Positions 25,601-33,832 of a stretch of 64,000 bases of DNA are shown here, piece after piece; the first letter of the stretch is position 1; every line of letters starts with the position of its first letter. This DNA is from Bradyrhizobium sp. CCGUVB4N (GTDB lineage Bacteria > Pseudomonadota > Alphaproteobacteria > Rhizobiales > Xanthobacteraceae). The notes beneath the pieces were generated by a model. That model made no database searches. It was not told the origin of the DNA and saw nothing but the letters and a program-made list of their open reading frames with translations. The translations under genes and the position numbers were made by a program. The stretch covers positions 2,914,001 through 2,978,000 of the forward strand of contig NZ_JANADP010000001.1 of the NCBI RefSeq assembly GCF_024199945.1, given 5' to 3'.

Positions 25601-25840
25601 GGCTCGGAGCTGCGCCAGCCGCTCGGCTATGCCATGGTCGGCGGCCTCCTGGTCAGCCAGGTGCTGACGCTCTTCACCACGCCGGTGGTTTATCTCTATC
25701 TCGACCGTGTGTCCCAATGGCTCAGCCCGAAACGGCACGCGGGGCAGGATCTTCAGGACGAGGGCGCCCCCGACGACGGCGATCTGGACATCGTCGACGA
25801 GATGGAACGGAAGAAATCCAGGGTCCTTGCGGCAGAGTGA
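22658..25840 (+). CDS. RND multidrug efflux pump, inner-membrane permease (MdtB/MdtC-like), 1060 aa
   Basis: Length and layout match hydrophobe/amphiphile RND pumps. TM1 follows PFIRLPIATSLLMVGILFVG. The first porter domain contains PEVDFPTIQVSASLPGADPETM. TM4 carries VGFVVDDAIVMLENI with the proton-relay Asp pair, and the second half repeats the plan (PKGFFPQQDTG, then VKKNGIMLVDFAI). It would export drugs or other amphiphiles using protons as part of a tripartite complex. ATG at 22658 begins directly at the family N-terminus. Only one pump gene is present, whereas MdtBC-type systems often have two. Confidence 0.93.
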   Translation: MAGGISAPFIRLPIATSLLMVGILFVGIIAYPQLPVAPLPEVDFPTIQVSASLPGADPETMASSVAQPLESQFALIPGVSEMTSSSQTSSTQIVLQFDLGRNIDGAGSDVLAAINAASGQLPKNMPSTPTYRKVNPADSPILLLGATSTTLPMTQVSDEAYTKLAQAISHIGGVGQVSVGGQQAPSIRVQIDPAKLVAKGLSLEDVRTPLSVITVNNPKGTLNGDTRTYTVYANDQFTNADAWNDIVIAYRNGSPVKVGDIGHAVSAPLDNTQYGWADGKPGVFLVIFKQPGANVIDTVDNVMKQLPHLQAGISPAIKISVLSDRTQTIRAAVKDVQFTLLLTIGLVVMVIFVFLRSVWATIIPSITVPLALLGACALMWMAGYSLDNLSLMALTIAVGFVVDDAIVMLENITRYIEEGETPMAAAVKGAGEIGFTIISISVSLIAVLIPLLLMSGIIGRLFREFSVTLAMTIVVSAFVSLTLTPMMASRFLKSHGEEHHGRLYMLSERMFQALVDGYERGLDLVLRFRFATLMVFFATMALTVYLFVIIPKGFFPQQDTGLITGIVETSQDVSIADMAKHMQEMGEIVLKDPAIDHMAMRMGGSGSTLNDGNMYITLKPRDERTASADQVIRRLQVQTSKVQGARLYLQSAQDVRVGGRAARTQYQFTLQSTDMDQLNTWAPKLLGKMKEMPELRDVASDQQMSGTTLTLSIDRNQAARFGITPDVIDATLYDAFGQREIATYSTQLSTYYVVLEVLPSLQKNPSTLEQIYLHSPTTGGEVPLSAFTKWTTAPVRPLAINHQGQFPAVTISFNLAPNVALGQATQAIDAMERQMDVPATITSTFQGTAKAFQESLSSVPLLIVAALIVVYLILGVLYESYIHPLTILSTLPSAGVGALATLLLFHFDFSLIGLIGLVLLIGIVKKNGIMLVDFAIVAERDQGMSPLEAIRRACLLRFRPILMTTMAAVLGGVPLMLGHGTGSELRQPLGYAMVGGLLVSQVLTLFTTPVVYLYLDRVSQWLSPKRHAGQDLQDEGAPDDGDLDIVDEMERKKSRVLAAE

Positions 25841-25906
25841 TTGTTCGGCAGCGGGAGCGATGTTGCGGGACGTGAGGCGATCAGTTCGTACCGCGCATCG
25901 GGCGTA

Positions 25907-26191
25907 TCAGGCTGCTGCCTTGGAATGTTTGCGGCCGACCAGCACATGCGCGCCGTCGGCCTCGATCCACTCGTCGTGCAATTCGCCCTCGGCGACGGAA
26001 AAAATCTGTCCCGCACGGTAGACGACGGGCTCGTCCGTTTGCCTCACGACGAAGGTGCCGGAGATGACCAGTCCGCGGATTTCGAAATGATGCCGGTGCC
26101 GTCCCTTGCCGGGGCGAGGATCGAGCTTCTGATGCTCGATCTCCTGAAAGCCATCATCCCTGAGCTGCTGTTCGAAATCGCGTTCGTTCAT
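25907..26191 (-). CDS. Small cupin-domain protein, 94 aa
   Basis: A single cupin barrel is visible: GKGRHRHHFEIRGLVISGTFVV holds the metal-ligand histidines and Glu, and VYRAGQIFSVAEGELHDEWIEADGAHVLVGRK forms the second motif with a His. Such proteins bind a metal and may be enzymes or small-molecule sensors; no reaction can be assigned. It converges on the efflux operon with 66 bp between stops and lies about 90 bp downstream of the response regulator on the same strand. Confidence 0.8.
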   Translation of the reverse strand: MNERDFEQQLRDDGFQEIEHQKLDPRPGKGRHRHHFEIRGLVISGTFVVRQTDEPVVYRAGQIFSVAEGELHDEWIEADGAHVLVGRKHSKAAA

Positions 26192-26279
26192 GCACCCCTC
26201 TCGTCGCGCGGCGGCGCCGATGGCCTGCCGCCTGACAGGTTTGAGGATAACGCCTTCGCCGGATGCCAGTAAACCTCGG

Positions 26280-26636
26280 CTATCGTGCCGCTTCCGCGAG
26301 CAACGCCGTCGGATAAACCGGCTTGGTGAAGAACTTTGCGCCGGGCGGCAGGGGGCGGGGCAGCGGACGGCCCGAGATCACGATGATCCGCATATCGGCA
26401 TCGTGCTGCTGGGCGAAGTGAGCCAGATCGACACCGTCCATCTTCCCGACCAGATTGATGTCGGTGACCATCAGGGTCGGGTGTTTTGCCTTGAGCGCCA
26501 GGGCCGCGGTCTCGGCATCTTCGCACTGCAGGACTTCGAAGTTCCGCTCTTCGAGCAGAAGCGCGAGCATCTCGCGTTGAATGTCGTCATCCTCGACGAC
26601 GATGGCGGTCGGGCGAAGCGGCTTTGATTGGCCCAT
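26280..26636 (-). CDS. Single-domain response regulator, 118 aa
   Basis: A stand-alone receiver domain: the acidic pocket lies in VVEDDD (residues 14-18), the phospho-acceptor is Asp59 in MVTDINL, a Ser follows in VISGRP and Lys105 in FTKPVYP is the conserved switch lysine. There is no output domain, so it would act by protein contact or as a phosphate relay. No histidine kinase is adjacent. GAGGTG lies seven nt before ATG at 26636. It starts nine nt after the stop of the HGG-motif gene on the same strand, so it may be co-transcribed with that pair. Confidence 0.87.
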   Translation of the reverse strand: MGQSKPLRPTAIVVEDDDIQREMLALLLEERNFEVLQCEDAETAALALKAKHPTLMVTDINLVGKMDGVDLAHFAQQHDADMRIIVISGRPLPRPLPPGAKFFTKPVYPTALLAEAAR

Positions 26637-26645
26637 GATTGCACC

Positions 26646-27008
26646 TCACTTCCTATCATTTGTTAAGTGCGAAGGGGGTGAATCTGTTCCCGGTAGGGTG
26701 TGTTGGGTTCCACGGTCGCGGGAGTTGCCGATTGTTTCTGACGCCGCGGGCAATGTGCGCAGCAGGCTCTCTGCTTCGCTGAGCATGGTGCGGACGAACT
26801 TCCGTTCGTCGATCGCTTCGCCGGTGAAAAAGCCGTGCTTGACGGCGTTGCCGTTTCCAAACGGCGCGCCGGATCCCCATGCGCCGCCGTGCATGCGGCA
26901 GCGCGCCTTGCCGCGCAGTGCCGGCGCGCGGCAGGTTTCACCGTTTCGTGTTCGCGCGCCGCAACGCAGGCTGGCCCGCATCGGGCCGGTGTTGCGGGTG
27001 TGGCTCAT
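26646..27008 (-). CDS. HGG-motif small basic protein, 120 aa
   Basis: Residues 14-55 read CGARTRNGETCRAPALRGKARCRMHGG and then GAPFGNGNAVKHG. This pairs Cys residues with a C-x3-HGG motif followed by GNxNAxKHG, the signature of small proteins often annotated as HGGxSTGP-motif proteins and common near phage-derived genes. The function of that group is not established. Its ATG (27008) overlaps the TGA of the upstream gene as ATGA, indicating coupled translation. The C-terminal tail beyond residue 85 is low in conserved features. A zinc-binding, nucleic-acid-associated role is possible but not shown. Confidence 0.7.
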   Translation of the reverse strand: MSHTRNTGPMRASLRCGARTRNGETCRAPALRGKARCRMHGGAWGSGAPFGNGNAVKHGFFTGEAIDERKFVRTMLSEAESLLRTLPAASETIGNSRDRGTQHTLPGTDSPPSHLTNDRK

Positions 27009-27604
27009 GCGGGGACGGCCGCGTCCATCAGGCCCGGCTGCGTGGTGATCAGGTTCGCGTGCTGCGTGAAATGGCCGACGACGGCCTTGCCGCCGTCCTG
27101 CACCGACAGGTTCTGCACCGTGATCGCGCAGGTGCCGTTGCTGCGATGGCGGCTCAAGGCCTCCATCTGGGCGGCGTAGGTGCGGGCCAGCCGGGTCAGC
27201 GCGCGGGTGAGGCTTTCCTGCTGCGGCACGTCGTCGGTGCAGGCGAGGCGGCAGGCGCAGCGCATCGAGGCGACGTGAATGCCGACCATCTGCGCCGACA
27301 ACATGGCCTCGAGCGAATCCTTCGGCGCGATGCTCTTGAGCATCGAGACCATGAAGGAGAGATTGCCCTGGTCCGGCTTCCGTGCAACCACGCTCGCCTT
27401 CACCAACTGGCTCAACAGGCCATGCAGCGCGTCGCGGTCGACAGCGCCGATCGCCTCGGCCAGCAGCCTTTCGCCGGTGTGCGGATCGGGATGGTCGATC
27501 ACGATGCGCCTGCGCCGGAGTTTGACCTTCGGGCTCGCGATGATCGCGGCGGGATCGTTCGCTGCGATGGGCGTCGTCTCGGTGAGTGTCGGCAATGTCG
27601 TCAT
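27005..27604 (-). CDS. Uncharacterised protein coupled to the HGG-motif gene, 199 aa
   Basis: Not assigned to a characterised family. A basic segment KLRRRRIVIDHPDP is followed by helices (LLAEAIGAVDRDALHGLLSQLV, then FMVSMLKSIAPKDSLEAMLSAQMVGIHVASMRCACRLA). A strand-rich C-terminus reads AITVQNLSVQDGGKAVVGHF. The combination of helical region, AQMEALSRHRS and VQNLSVQDGGKAVVG is one I associate with a conserved rhizobial protein found beside HGG-motif proteins, which suggests a conserved two-gene module of possible phage origin. The stop overlaps the start of the next gene (ATGA). Confidence 0.7.
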   Translation of the reverse strand: MTTLPTLTETTPIAANDPAAIIASPKVKLRRRRIVIDHPDPHTGERLLAEAIGAVDRDALHGLLSQLVKASVVARKPDQGNLSFMVSMLKSIAPKDSLEAMLSAQMVGIHVASMRCACRLACTDDVPQQESLTRALTRLARTYAAQMEALSRHRSNGTCAITVQNLSVQDGGKAVVGHFTQHANLITTQPGLMDAAVPA

Positions 27605-28017
27605 GCGCTGTCCTTTGCCGGCGCAGGCACGCGGGTTCGCGGCGAGCGAAGCCGATCGCGCACTGAGCGGCGTTGAGATTTTTCAGATGTCGATTGTGCG
27701 TGTTCGCGCGGGCCGGGTTGAGCGCTCGTGAGCGGGCAGGCCTGGACACGGGCTGATTTCGCGATGATGCCACCGTGCGCCTGTTTTGCCCGACGTGTCA
27801 AACGGAATGTTCGGGATATACGAAGTCGGCTCTCTGAAGCCGGCTACTGTGCATGGGGTTGTTTTCGCAGTTTTGTCTGGATAGCAGCGTCCGCCTGCCG
27901 TGCGGCGGAATGCCTGACGGAAACGCGATTGCGAAATCCGATGTGGCCGCTATTCATGACCAGCGAACGCGCCGCACCGACAACAAGCAGAGGCGCCGTG
28001 GTCCGGGGAGAGAACCA
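27605..28017. other. 413-bp divergent intergenic region
   Basis: It lies between the minus-strand hypothetical gene and the plus-strand binding-protein gene, so it should hold both promoters. An 8-bp inverted repeat with one G-T wobble, AGTCGGCT (27824-27831) / AGCCGGCT (27838-27845), is the only obvious structure. Reading frames through it look like non-coding GC-rich shadow. Confidence 0.45.
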
Positions 28018-29001
28018 ATGCAACGAACGGCCCGCCTGCTGGCGCTCATTGCCGGACTTTGCGCGTCGGCGCTGTCGACGGAGGCCATCGCGCAAAAATA
28101 TCCGGTGCGGCCGGTGAAGGTCATGGTCGGCTTCAGCGCCGGCGGTCCGGTCGACGTGGTCGCGCGCATCATCGGCGACCGGCTCGGCGCCAAGCTCGGG
28201 CAGCCCTTCGTGGTCGAGAACCGCGCCGGCGCCAACGGCATGATCGCCGCCGAAGGCGTCGCGCATGCGGAGCCCGACGGCTACACAGTGCTCGCCTGCA
28301 ACTCGTCCACGATCACGCTGAACAAGACGCTATTCAAGGATATCCGCTACGATCCGGTCAGCGATTTCGCGCCGCTGACCACCGTCGTCTCCGCGCCGCT
28401 GGTGCTCGTGGTCAACCCGGAGAATCCCAAGACCGCCGACATCAAGACCGTCGCCGATCTCGTCGCGGCCGCGAAGGCGGCACCCGGCGCGCTCGCCTAC
28501 GGCTCGGGTGGCAACGGCAACCTCGCCCATCTCGCCATGGAGCTGCTCGGCCAGCGCGCCGGCATCAAGATGATCCACGTGCCCTATCGCGGCGGTGCCG
28601 CGTCCGAGGTCGGCATCCTCGCGCAGGAGGTGCTGGCGGTGTTCGATCCGCTCTCCGCGGTGCCGCTGGTGAAGGCCGGCAAGCTGCGCGCGCTGGCGGT
28701 GTCCTCGGCCGAGCGGCTGCCGTCGCTACCGGACGTGCCGACGGTTGCGGAAGCCGGCTATCCCGGCTTCGACCTGTCGTTCTGGGTCGGCTTCTTCATG
28801 CCGAAGGCGACGCCGGCGCCGATCCTCGAGACGCTGCACCGGGAGATCGTCGCAGCCGCCAAGGATCCGACGGTCGAGGAGCGCCTCGGCTCGCAAGGTG
28901 TGGTGAGCGTGCTCAGCCCCGCCGACTACGCCGCCAAGATCGCGAAGGAGACCAAGGAGCTCGCCGAGGTGGTCGCGGCCGCGAACATCAAGGCGGAGTA
29001 G
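28018..29001 (+). CDS. Tripartite tricarboxylate transporter substrate-binding protein (Bug family), 327 aa
   Basis: A Sec signal peptide (MQRTARLLALIAGLCASALSTEAIAQ) precedes a Bug-family fold: YPVRPVKVMVGFSAGGPVDVVARIIGDRL, then PFVVENRAGANGMIAAEGVAHAEPDGYT and PYRGGA. These proteins capture carboxylates or similar small anions in the periplasm. No TctA/TctB membrane subunits are adjacent, which is usual for the many orphan Bug proteins of this lineage. GGGGAGAG five nt upstream supports ATG at 28018. It converges on the LIV-type transporter with only three bp between stops. Confidence 0.92.
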   Translation: MQRTARLLALIAGLCASALSTEAIAQKYPVRPVKVMVGFSAGGPVDVVARIIGDRLGAKLGQPFVVENRAGANGMIAAEGVAHAEPDGYTVLACNSSTITLNKTLFKDIRYDPVSDFAPLTTVVSAPLVLVVNPENPKTADIKTVADLVAAAKAAPGALAYGSGGNGNLAHLAMELLGQRAGIKMIHVPYRGGAASEVGILAQEVLAVFDPLSAVPLVKAGKLRALAVSSAERLPSLPDVPTVAEAGYPGFDLSFWVGFFMPKATPAPILETLHREIVAAAKDPTVEERLGSQGVVSVLSPADYAAKIAKETKELAEVVAAANIKAE

Positions 29002-29004
29002 GGG

Positions 29005-31545
29005 CTACAGCCACAGGATCTGCTTGCGATAGCCGAGATCGTTCAGCAGCGGCGCCGCTGGTCCCTGGTGGAACACGGCGCCGCGCTCGAGTGCGAAGAC
29101 GCGATCGGCCAGCGCCAGCACGAGATCGAGATTGTGCTCCACGATCACGATCGACATGTGGCGGCGGAGTGCATCGAACACTTTGAACAGCTCCAGCGTC
29201 ACCGCCGGCGCGAGGCCCTCGAACGGCTCGTCCAGCAACAGCAGGCGGACATTGCCGGACATCGCGCGCGCCACCGCGACCATCTGCTGTTCGCCGCCGG
29301 AGAGATAGTCGGCCGCGATGTTCATGCGCTGCTTCAGCCGTGGGAAATACTGCAGGATCTGCTCCTCGTCCCAGACCACGCCGTCGCTGCCGTCGGTCTT
29401 GCGGGCGAGACGCCCGAGCGCGAGGTTTTCGCGCACGGTCATGCCGGCGAACAGGCCGCGGCCCTGCGGGACATAGCCGATGCCGCGGCGGGCGATGTCG
29501 GGGGCAGCGAGGCTTGCGATATCATCGCCGCGATAGGCGATGCTGCCGGACGCCGCCGGCACGAGACCCGCAATGGTTTTCAGCAGCGTCGACTTGCCCG
29601 CGCCGTTGCGGCCGAGCAGCGCGACGATCTCGCCCTCGCGCACGTCGAGCGCGGCGTCGTTGAGGATGTGGCTCTTGCCGTAGAACGTATTGACGCGATC
29701 GAGCCGCAGCACGGTCTCGCGCGCGCCGGATGCCTCCTCGCTGCGTCGATGCTCGACGGCGGGAATGCCCTTGCCGGTATAGATCTCCTGCACCCGCAAA
29801 TCGGCCCGCACGGCGGCGGGGCAGTCGGACATCAGCACCTCGCCCTGGTTCATCACGGTGACGGTTTGCGAGAAGCCGAGCACGCGGTCGATGTCGTGCT
29901 CGACGATCAGAACGGGGATGTTGGCCGCGATGTTCTTGACGAGGTTCGACACGCGCTCGCGTTCGGCCGCGGCCAGGCCGGCGAGCGGCTCGTCGAGCAG
30001 CAGCACCTGCGGTTTCGAGCCCAGCGCGATGCCGAGATCGACCAGCCTCTGCCCGCCATAGGAGAGCTCGCCGCCCTCGATCTCCTCGATGCCTTCGAGG
30101 CCGAGGAATTTCGTCAGTGCGGCCGTCTCGGCGTGGATATCCTTGTAGGCGTCGATGTCGTTCCAGATGTTGAAGCGCATCGGTCGCCGTGCCTGCAGCG
30201 ACAGGCGCAGATTTTCGTAGATCGACAGTCCGCGAAACAGGTTCGTGATCTGGAACGAGCGCGCCAGCCCCTGATGGCAGATCGCATTCGCCGGCACGCC
30301 CGCGATGTCGCGGCCCTGTAGGCGGATCGTGCCCTGGTCCGGCGCGTAGAGACCGGAGACCAGATTGAACAGCGTGGTCTTGCCGGCGCCGTTCGGCCCG
30401 ATCAGCGCATGGATCTCACCGGCGGCGACCGTGATGCTCGCATTCTCGACCGCGCGGATGCCGCCGAACTTTCGGGAGACGTGGCTGACTTCCAGCACCG
30501 TGCCCTTCAACGCCTCCGGCCGCAAAAAGTCCGGCAGCGGCAAGCCCTCGTAGATCTTGCGCCGGCTCATTGCCGCCGTCTCTTCCGCGGGCGGACGGAG
30601 ACGGCGCATGATGAGCGAGCCGATGCCGACGAGGCCGCCGGGCGAATACATCACGAAGGCGACGAAGGTGAGGCCGAACCAGAACAGCCAGTCCGACGTC
30701 CAGATCGAGAACAGCTCGCGGAACAGGATGAAGAACACCGCGCCGAGCGCGGGGCCAAGCAGGCTGCGCATGCCGCCGATCACGACCATGGCCAGCAGCT
30801 CGCCGGCAAACGGTACCGAGACGGCTTCGGCGGAGACGAGATAGTTCAGAAATGCGATCAGCGCGCCGGCAACGCCGGTGACGACGGCCGAGATCACGAA
30901 CACCGCGAGCTTGTAGCGCTCGACCGGATAACCCTGAAAGCTCGCGCGCAGCTGGTTCTCGCGGATCGCCACCAGCACATGCCCGAATGGCGAGCGCAGC
31001 AGGCGCATCAGCACATAGAGCACGGCAAGCCCGATCACCGCGACCACGATGTAATAGTTGAGCGCGTTGTCGAAGCTCACGGGGCCGATGCCCCCGCGCT
31101 TCAGTCCGCCGAGCCCGTCCTCGCCGCCGGTGAGGCTCGTCCAGCGGAACGCGGTGGTGTAGACCAGGGCCGCCAGCGCCAGCGTCAGCAGCGAAAAGTA
31201 GACGCCGCGCCGGCGCAGGATCAGCATGCCGATCAATGTCGAAGCGATCGCGACAACGACCATCGATCCCAGCAGTGGCAACCAGATCTCGCCCGGAAAA
31301 AAGCGCAGCTGGATCAGCCCGGCGGCATAGGCGCCGATGCCGAACCAGGTGCTGTGGCCGAACGAGACGAGACCGGTCGTGCCGATGCAGAGGTTGAGCC
31401 CCATCGCGGCGATCGCCAGCCCGACCATCCAGGTGCCGGTGTTGAGCGAGAGGCCGAGGGCGCGCAGCAGGAACGGCAGCGCGATCACCGCGACTGTCGC
31501 GATCAGCAGCGGCCTCAGCCGATCGATGGTCGAGGTATCCCTCAT
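29005..31545 (-). CDS. LivM-LivG-LivF triple fusion: ABC transporter permease with two ATPase domains, 846 aa
   Basis: One polypeptide holds three usually separate subunits. Residues about 1-310 are a LivM-type permease (GLNLCIGTTGLVSFGHSTWFGIGAYAAG). A LivG-type ATPase follows, with Walker A GPNGAGKTT near residue 380, LSYGGQR and LLLDEPLAGLA. A LivF-type ATPase has Walker A GRNGAGKST near residue 645, LSGGEQQMVAVARA and LLLDEPFEGLAP. No stop or frameshift interrupts the junctions; an internal Met at the permease/LivG border (MSRRKIYEG) could mark the ancestral livG start. ATG at 31545 overlaps the LivH stop (ATGA). With LivH and the binding protein upstream it forms an importer for branched-chain amino acids, amides or aromatic-type solutes. 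Confidence 0.92.
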   Translation of the reverse strand: MRDTSTIDRLRPLLIATVAVIALPFLLRALGLSLNTGTWMVGLAIAAMGLNLCIGTTGLVSFGHSTWFGIGAYAAGLIQLRFFPGEIWLPLLGSMVVVAIASTLIGMLILRRRGVYFSLLTLALAALVYTTAFRWTSLTGGEDGLGGLKRGGIGPVSFDNALNYYIVVAVIGLAVLYVLMRLLRSPFGHVLVAIRENQLRASFQGYPVERYKLAVFVISAVVTGVAGALIAFLNYLVSAEAVSVPFAGELLAMVVIGGMRSLLGPALGAVFFILFRELFSIWTSDWLFWFGLTFVAFVMYSPGGLVGIGSLIMRRLRPPAEETAAMSRRKIYEGLPLPDFLRPEALKGTVLEVSHVSRKFGGIRAVENASITVAAGEIHALIGPNGAGKTTLFNLVSGLYAPDQGTIRLQGRDIAGVPANAICHQGLARSFQITNLFRGLSIYENLRLSLQARRPMRFNIWNDIDAYKDIHAETAALTKFLGLEGIEEIEGGELSYGGQRLVDLGIALGSKPQVLLLDEPLAGLAAAERERVSNLVKNIAANIPVLIVEHDIDRVLGFSQTVTVMNQGEVLMSDCPAAVRADLRVQEIYTGKGIPAVEHRRSEEASGARETVLRLDRVNTFYGKSHILNDAALDVREGEIVALLGRNGAGKSTLLKTIAGLVPAASGSIAYRGDDIASLAAPDIARRGIGYVPQGRGLFAGMTVRENLALGRLARKTDGSDGVVWDEEQILQYFPRLKQRMNIAADYLSGGEQQMVAVARAMSGNVRLLLLDEPFEGLAPAVTLELFKVFDALRRHMSIVIVEHNLDLVLALADRVFALERGAVFHQGPAAPLLNDLGYRKQILWL

Positions 31546-32417
31546 TCGAACTTCTCGATGCGTTCGCCGAGCAGGCCGCGCGGGCGTACCAGCAGCACCA
31601 GGAACATCAGGATGTAGATCGAGGCTTCGCCGGCCGCAGGCTCGAAATGAATGGCGATGCCGCGCACGACGCCGACGAGGAGGGCCGCGATGACCACGCC
31701 CCAGAAGCTGCCGAGCCCGCCGATCACGACCACCACGAAAGCGATGGTCATGATCTCGGCGCCCATGGCGGGATGCACGGTCGTGATCGGCGCAAAGAAC
31801 GCGCCGCCGAGCGCGGCGAGGCCGACGCCGAGCATCACGATCGCGGTCATGTAGGGCTGCAGGCGAATGCCGAGCGCCGCGACCATGTCCGGCCGCTGGA
31901 TGCCGGCGCGAACCACGCGTCCGAACGAGGTCTTTTGCAGGAGCCACCAGACGCCGAACAGGATCGCCGCGACGACGGCGAGGATCAGCAGGCGGTAGCG
32001 CGAGAACAGGAAATCGCCGACGATGACCGAGCCACGAAAGCTCTGCGGGATCTCGGTCGATACGGGTGCGGCGCCCCAGATCATGCGGATCGCCTGCTCT
32101 GCGACCATCGCGAGACCGAACGTGACGAGCAGGCTGAGGATCGGATCGGCCGTGTAGAAGCGGCGCAGGATGAATCGCTCGAACAGGATACCGAGGAGCG
32201 CAACCGCGAGCGGGGAGATCACCACCGACGGGCCGAAGCCGATGCGGCGGGTCAGCTCGACGCAGATGTAAGCGCCGAGCGCATAGAACGCGCCATGCGC
32301 GAGATTGACGATGCCGCCGACGGAGAAGATCAGCGACAGCCCGAGCGCGATGAGCAGGTAATAGCCTCCGAGCACGAGGCCATTCACCACCTGTTCCAGC
32401 AAGAACTCGAACTGCAT
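31542..32417 (-). CDS. LivH-type ABC transporter permease, 291 aa
   Basis: About eight hydrophobic segments with family features: VNGLVLGGYYLLIALGLSLIF, GGIVNLAHGAFYALGAYI, a FGLAMVAEQAIRM segment and a C-terminal GSFWGVVIAALLVGVVRG. It would form the translocation channel with the LivM part of the fused downstream protein. Its stop codon overlaps the start of that gene, and the binding-protein gene ends 28 bp upstream, so the three genes are one operon. Confidence 0.92.
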   Translation of the reverse strand: MQFEFLLEQVVNGLVLGGYYLLIALGLSLIFSVGGIVNLAHGAFYALGAYICVELTRRIGFGPSVVISPLAVALLGILFERFILRRFYTADPILSLLVTFGLAMVAEQAIRMIWGAAPVSTEIPQSFRGSVIVGDFLFSRYRLLILAVVAAILFGVWWLLQKTSFGRVVRAGIQRPDMVAALGIRLQPYMTAIVMLGVGLAALGGAFFAPITTVHPAMGAEIMTIAFVVVVIGGLGSFWGVVIAALLVGVVRGIAIHFEPAAGEASIYILMFLVLLVRPRGLLGERIEKFE

Positions 32418-32445
32418 GTTGCGTGCGCCTTGCCGGGTGCGGGCC

Positions 32446-33690
32446 TCACGCCTTCATCTCGCAGGGGTTCTGCTCTTTGGTCGGGTAGATCGTCTCCAGC
32501 GGGTCGTTCGCTGCCGGCACCGCATCGCCCAGCACCAGCATGTCCCACTGGTCCTTCATCTGGTCCTTCGGCTTGACCGTGAACGGATAGGCTTCTTGCA
32601 CCAGCTGGTGATCCCATGAGCGGAAGTAGGCCTTGCGCGCCTTGCCGATATCGAATTGCGCCTGCTTCTCGAAATAGGCGATGAGCTCGCCGCTGTCGGT
32701 CGACTTGGTGGTGTTGATCGCTTCCGCCAGGAGCTTCAGCGTGACGTAGTCGATCCAGGCATGGTTCTCCGGCGGCTTGCCGTATTTCTTGGTGAAGGCC
32801 GTGACGAAGGCCTGCGACGTCGGATTTTGCAGGGTGTGATACCAGACCGTCGGCCAGGTGCCGCTGAGATTGCCCGCGCCTGCGGCCCAGGCATCACCGG
32901 TGTTGAGGTTGAAGCCGACCAGCGGGTAGGGGAAGCCGAACTCGGCATATTGCTTGACGAGGTTGGTCACCTGGTTGCCGGCGAGGTTGCAGCAGACCAC
33001 GTCGGGTTTTGCCTGCCGGACCTTCAGCAGATACGGGCTGAAATCGGTGACGTCGGTTGCGATCAGCTCGTCGCCGATCAGATTGGCATCATGCGCGCCG
33101 AAGAACACTTTCGCGGCCTTCAGCAGGTCATGGCCAAAGATGTAGTCGGCCGTCAGCGTGAAGAACTTCTTGCCCTTCACCATGCCCTGCTGCGACAGCG
33201 CGGTGCCGACCGCGTTGACCATCACGGTGTTCGGAATGTCGCAGTGGAACGAGTATTTGTTGCAGCTCTTGCCGCGCAGTGCGTCCGAGCGCGCGCCGGT
33301 CGAGAAGAACACCTTCTTGTTGCGCTCGGCCACCTGCATGATGGTCAGCGAGGATGCCGACGAGATTTCGCCGAGCAGCACCACCGCGCCGTCCTGCTCC
33401 AGCATGCGCTGCGCCTTGGTGGCGGCGGTCGCCGGGTTGATCGAGTCTTCCGAGAGCAGGTCGATCTGCTTGCCCAGAATGCCGCCCGAGGCGTTGATCT
33501 CCTCCGCCGCGAGCTTCGCACCCAGCTGCGCGTAGCTGCCGATCACGCCGAGAAAACCGGTGAGCGGCGTCAGGTGTCCGATCCGGATCTTTTCGGCCTG
33601 AGCCCTGACGATCGCGGGAAACCCGAGCGCGGCCGCGCCAGCGAAGGCTGCGCCCGCCCGTAACAACGTCCGTCGTGGGTAGCGGATCAT
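32446..33690 (-). CDS. LIV-type ABC transporter substrate-binding protein with Tat signal, 414 aa
   Basis: The N-terminus MIRYPRRTLLRAGAAFAGAAALGFPAIVRAQA carries a twin-arginine, a hydrophobic core and an ARAQ-like cleavage region, so Tat export is likely. The mature protein is a periplasmic-binding-protein type I fold (KIRIGHLTPLTGFLGVIGSYAQLGAKLAAEEINASGGILG). In this subgroup, related to amide- and urea-binding proteins, ligands range from amino acids to amides. GGAGGAG six nt upstream fixes ATG at 33690 over an in-frame GTG at 33729. It heads the transporter operon; the IclR gene lies upstream on the same strand, across about 140 bp. Confidence 0.9.
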   Translation of the reverse strand: MIRYPRRTLLRAGAAFAGAAALGFPAIVRAQAEKIRIGHLTPLTGFLGVIGSYAQLGAKLAAEEINASGGILGKQIDLLSEDSINPATAATKAQRMLEQDGAVVLLGEISSASSLTIMQVAERNKKVFFSTGARSDALRGKSCNKYSFHCDIPNTVMVNAVGTALSQQGMVKGKKFFTLTADYIFGHDLLKAAKVFFGAHDANLIGDELIATDVTDFSPYLLKVRQAKPDVVCCNLAGNQVTNLVKQYAEFGFPYPLVGFNLNTGDAWAAGAGNLSGTWPTVWYHTLQNPTSQAFVTAFTKKYGKPPENHAWIDYVTLKLLAEAINTTKSTDSGELIAYFEKQAQFDIGKARKAYFRSWDHQLVQEAYPFTVKPKDQMKDQWDMLVLGDAVPAANDPLETIYPTKEQNPCEMKA

Positions 33691-33832
33691 CTCTGTCTCC
33701 TCCCGGGTGCATCGCGTGCCTCCCTTCAAAACCGGGTATCCGGTATTGTGAGAGAGCTTTTTCTAATGCTGGAGGATAATCCCGAACGCCATTGCCGGTG
33801 TCAACCGGCAAAATCGCCGCTCGGGTTGCGGC

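Noticed and set aside
27728..28117. 129-residue plus-strand frame in the intergenic region before the Bug-family gene
   Set aside because: Cys/Arg/Ala-rich with no RBS and it overlaps the real binding-protein gene in another frame.
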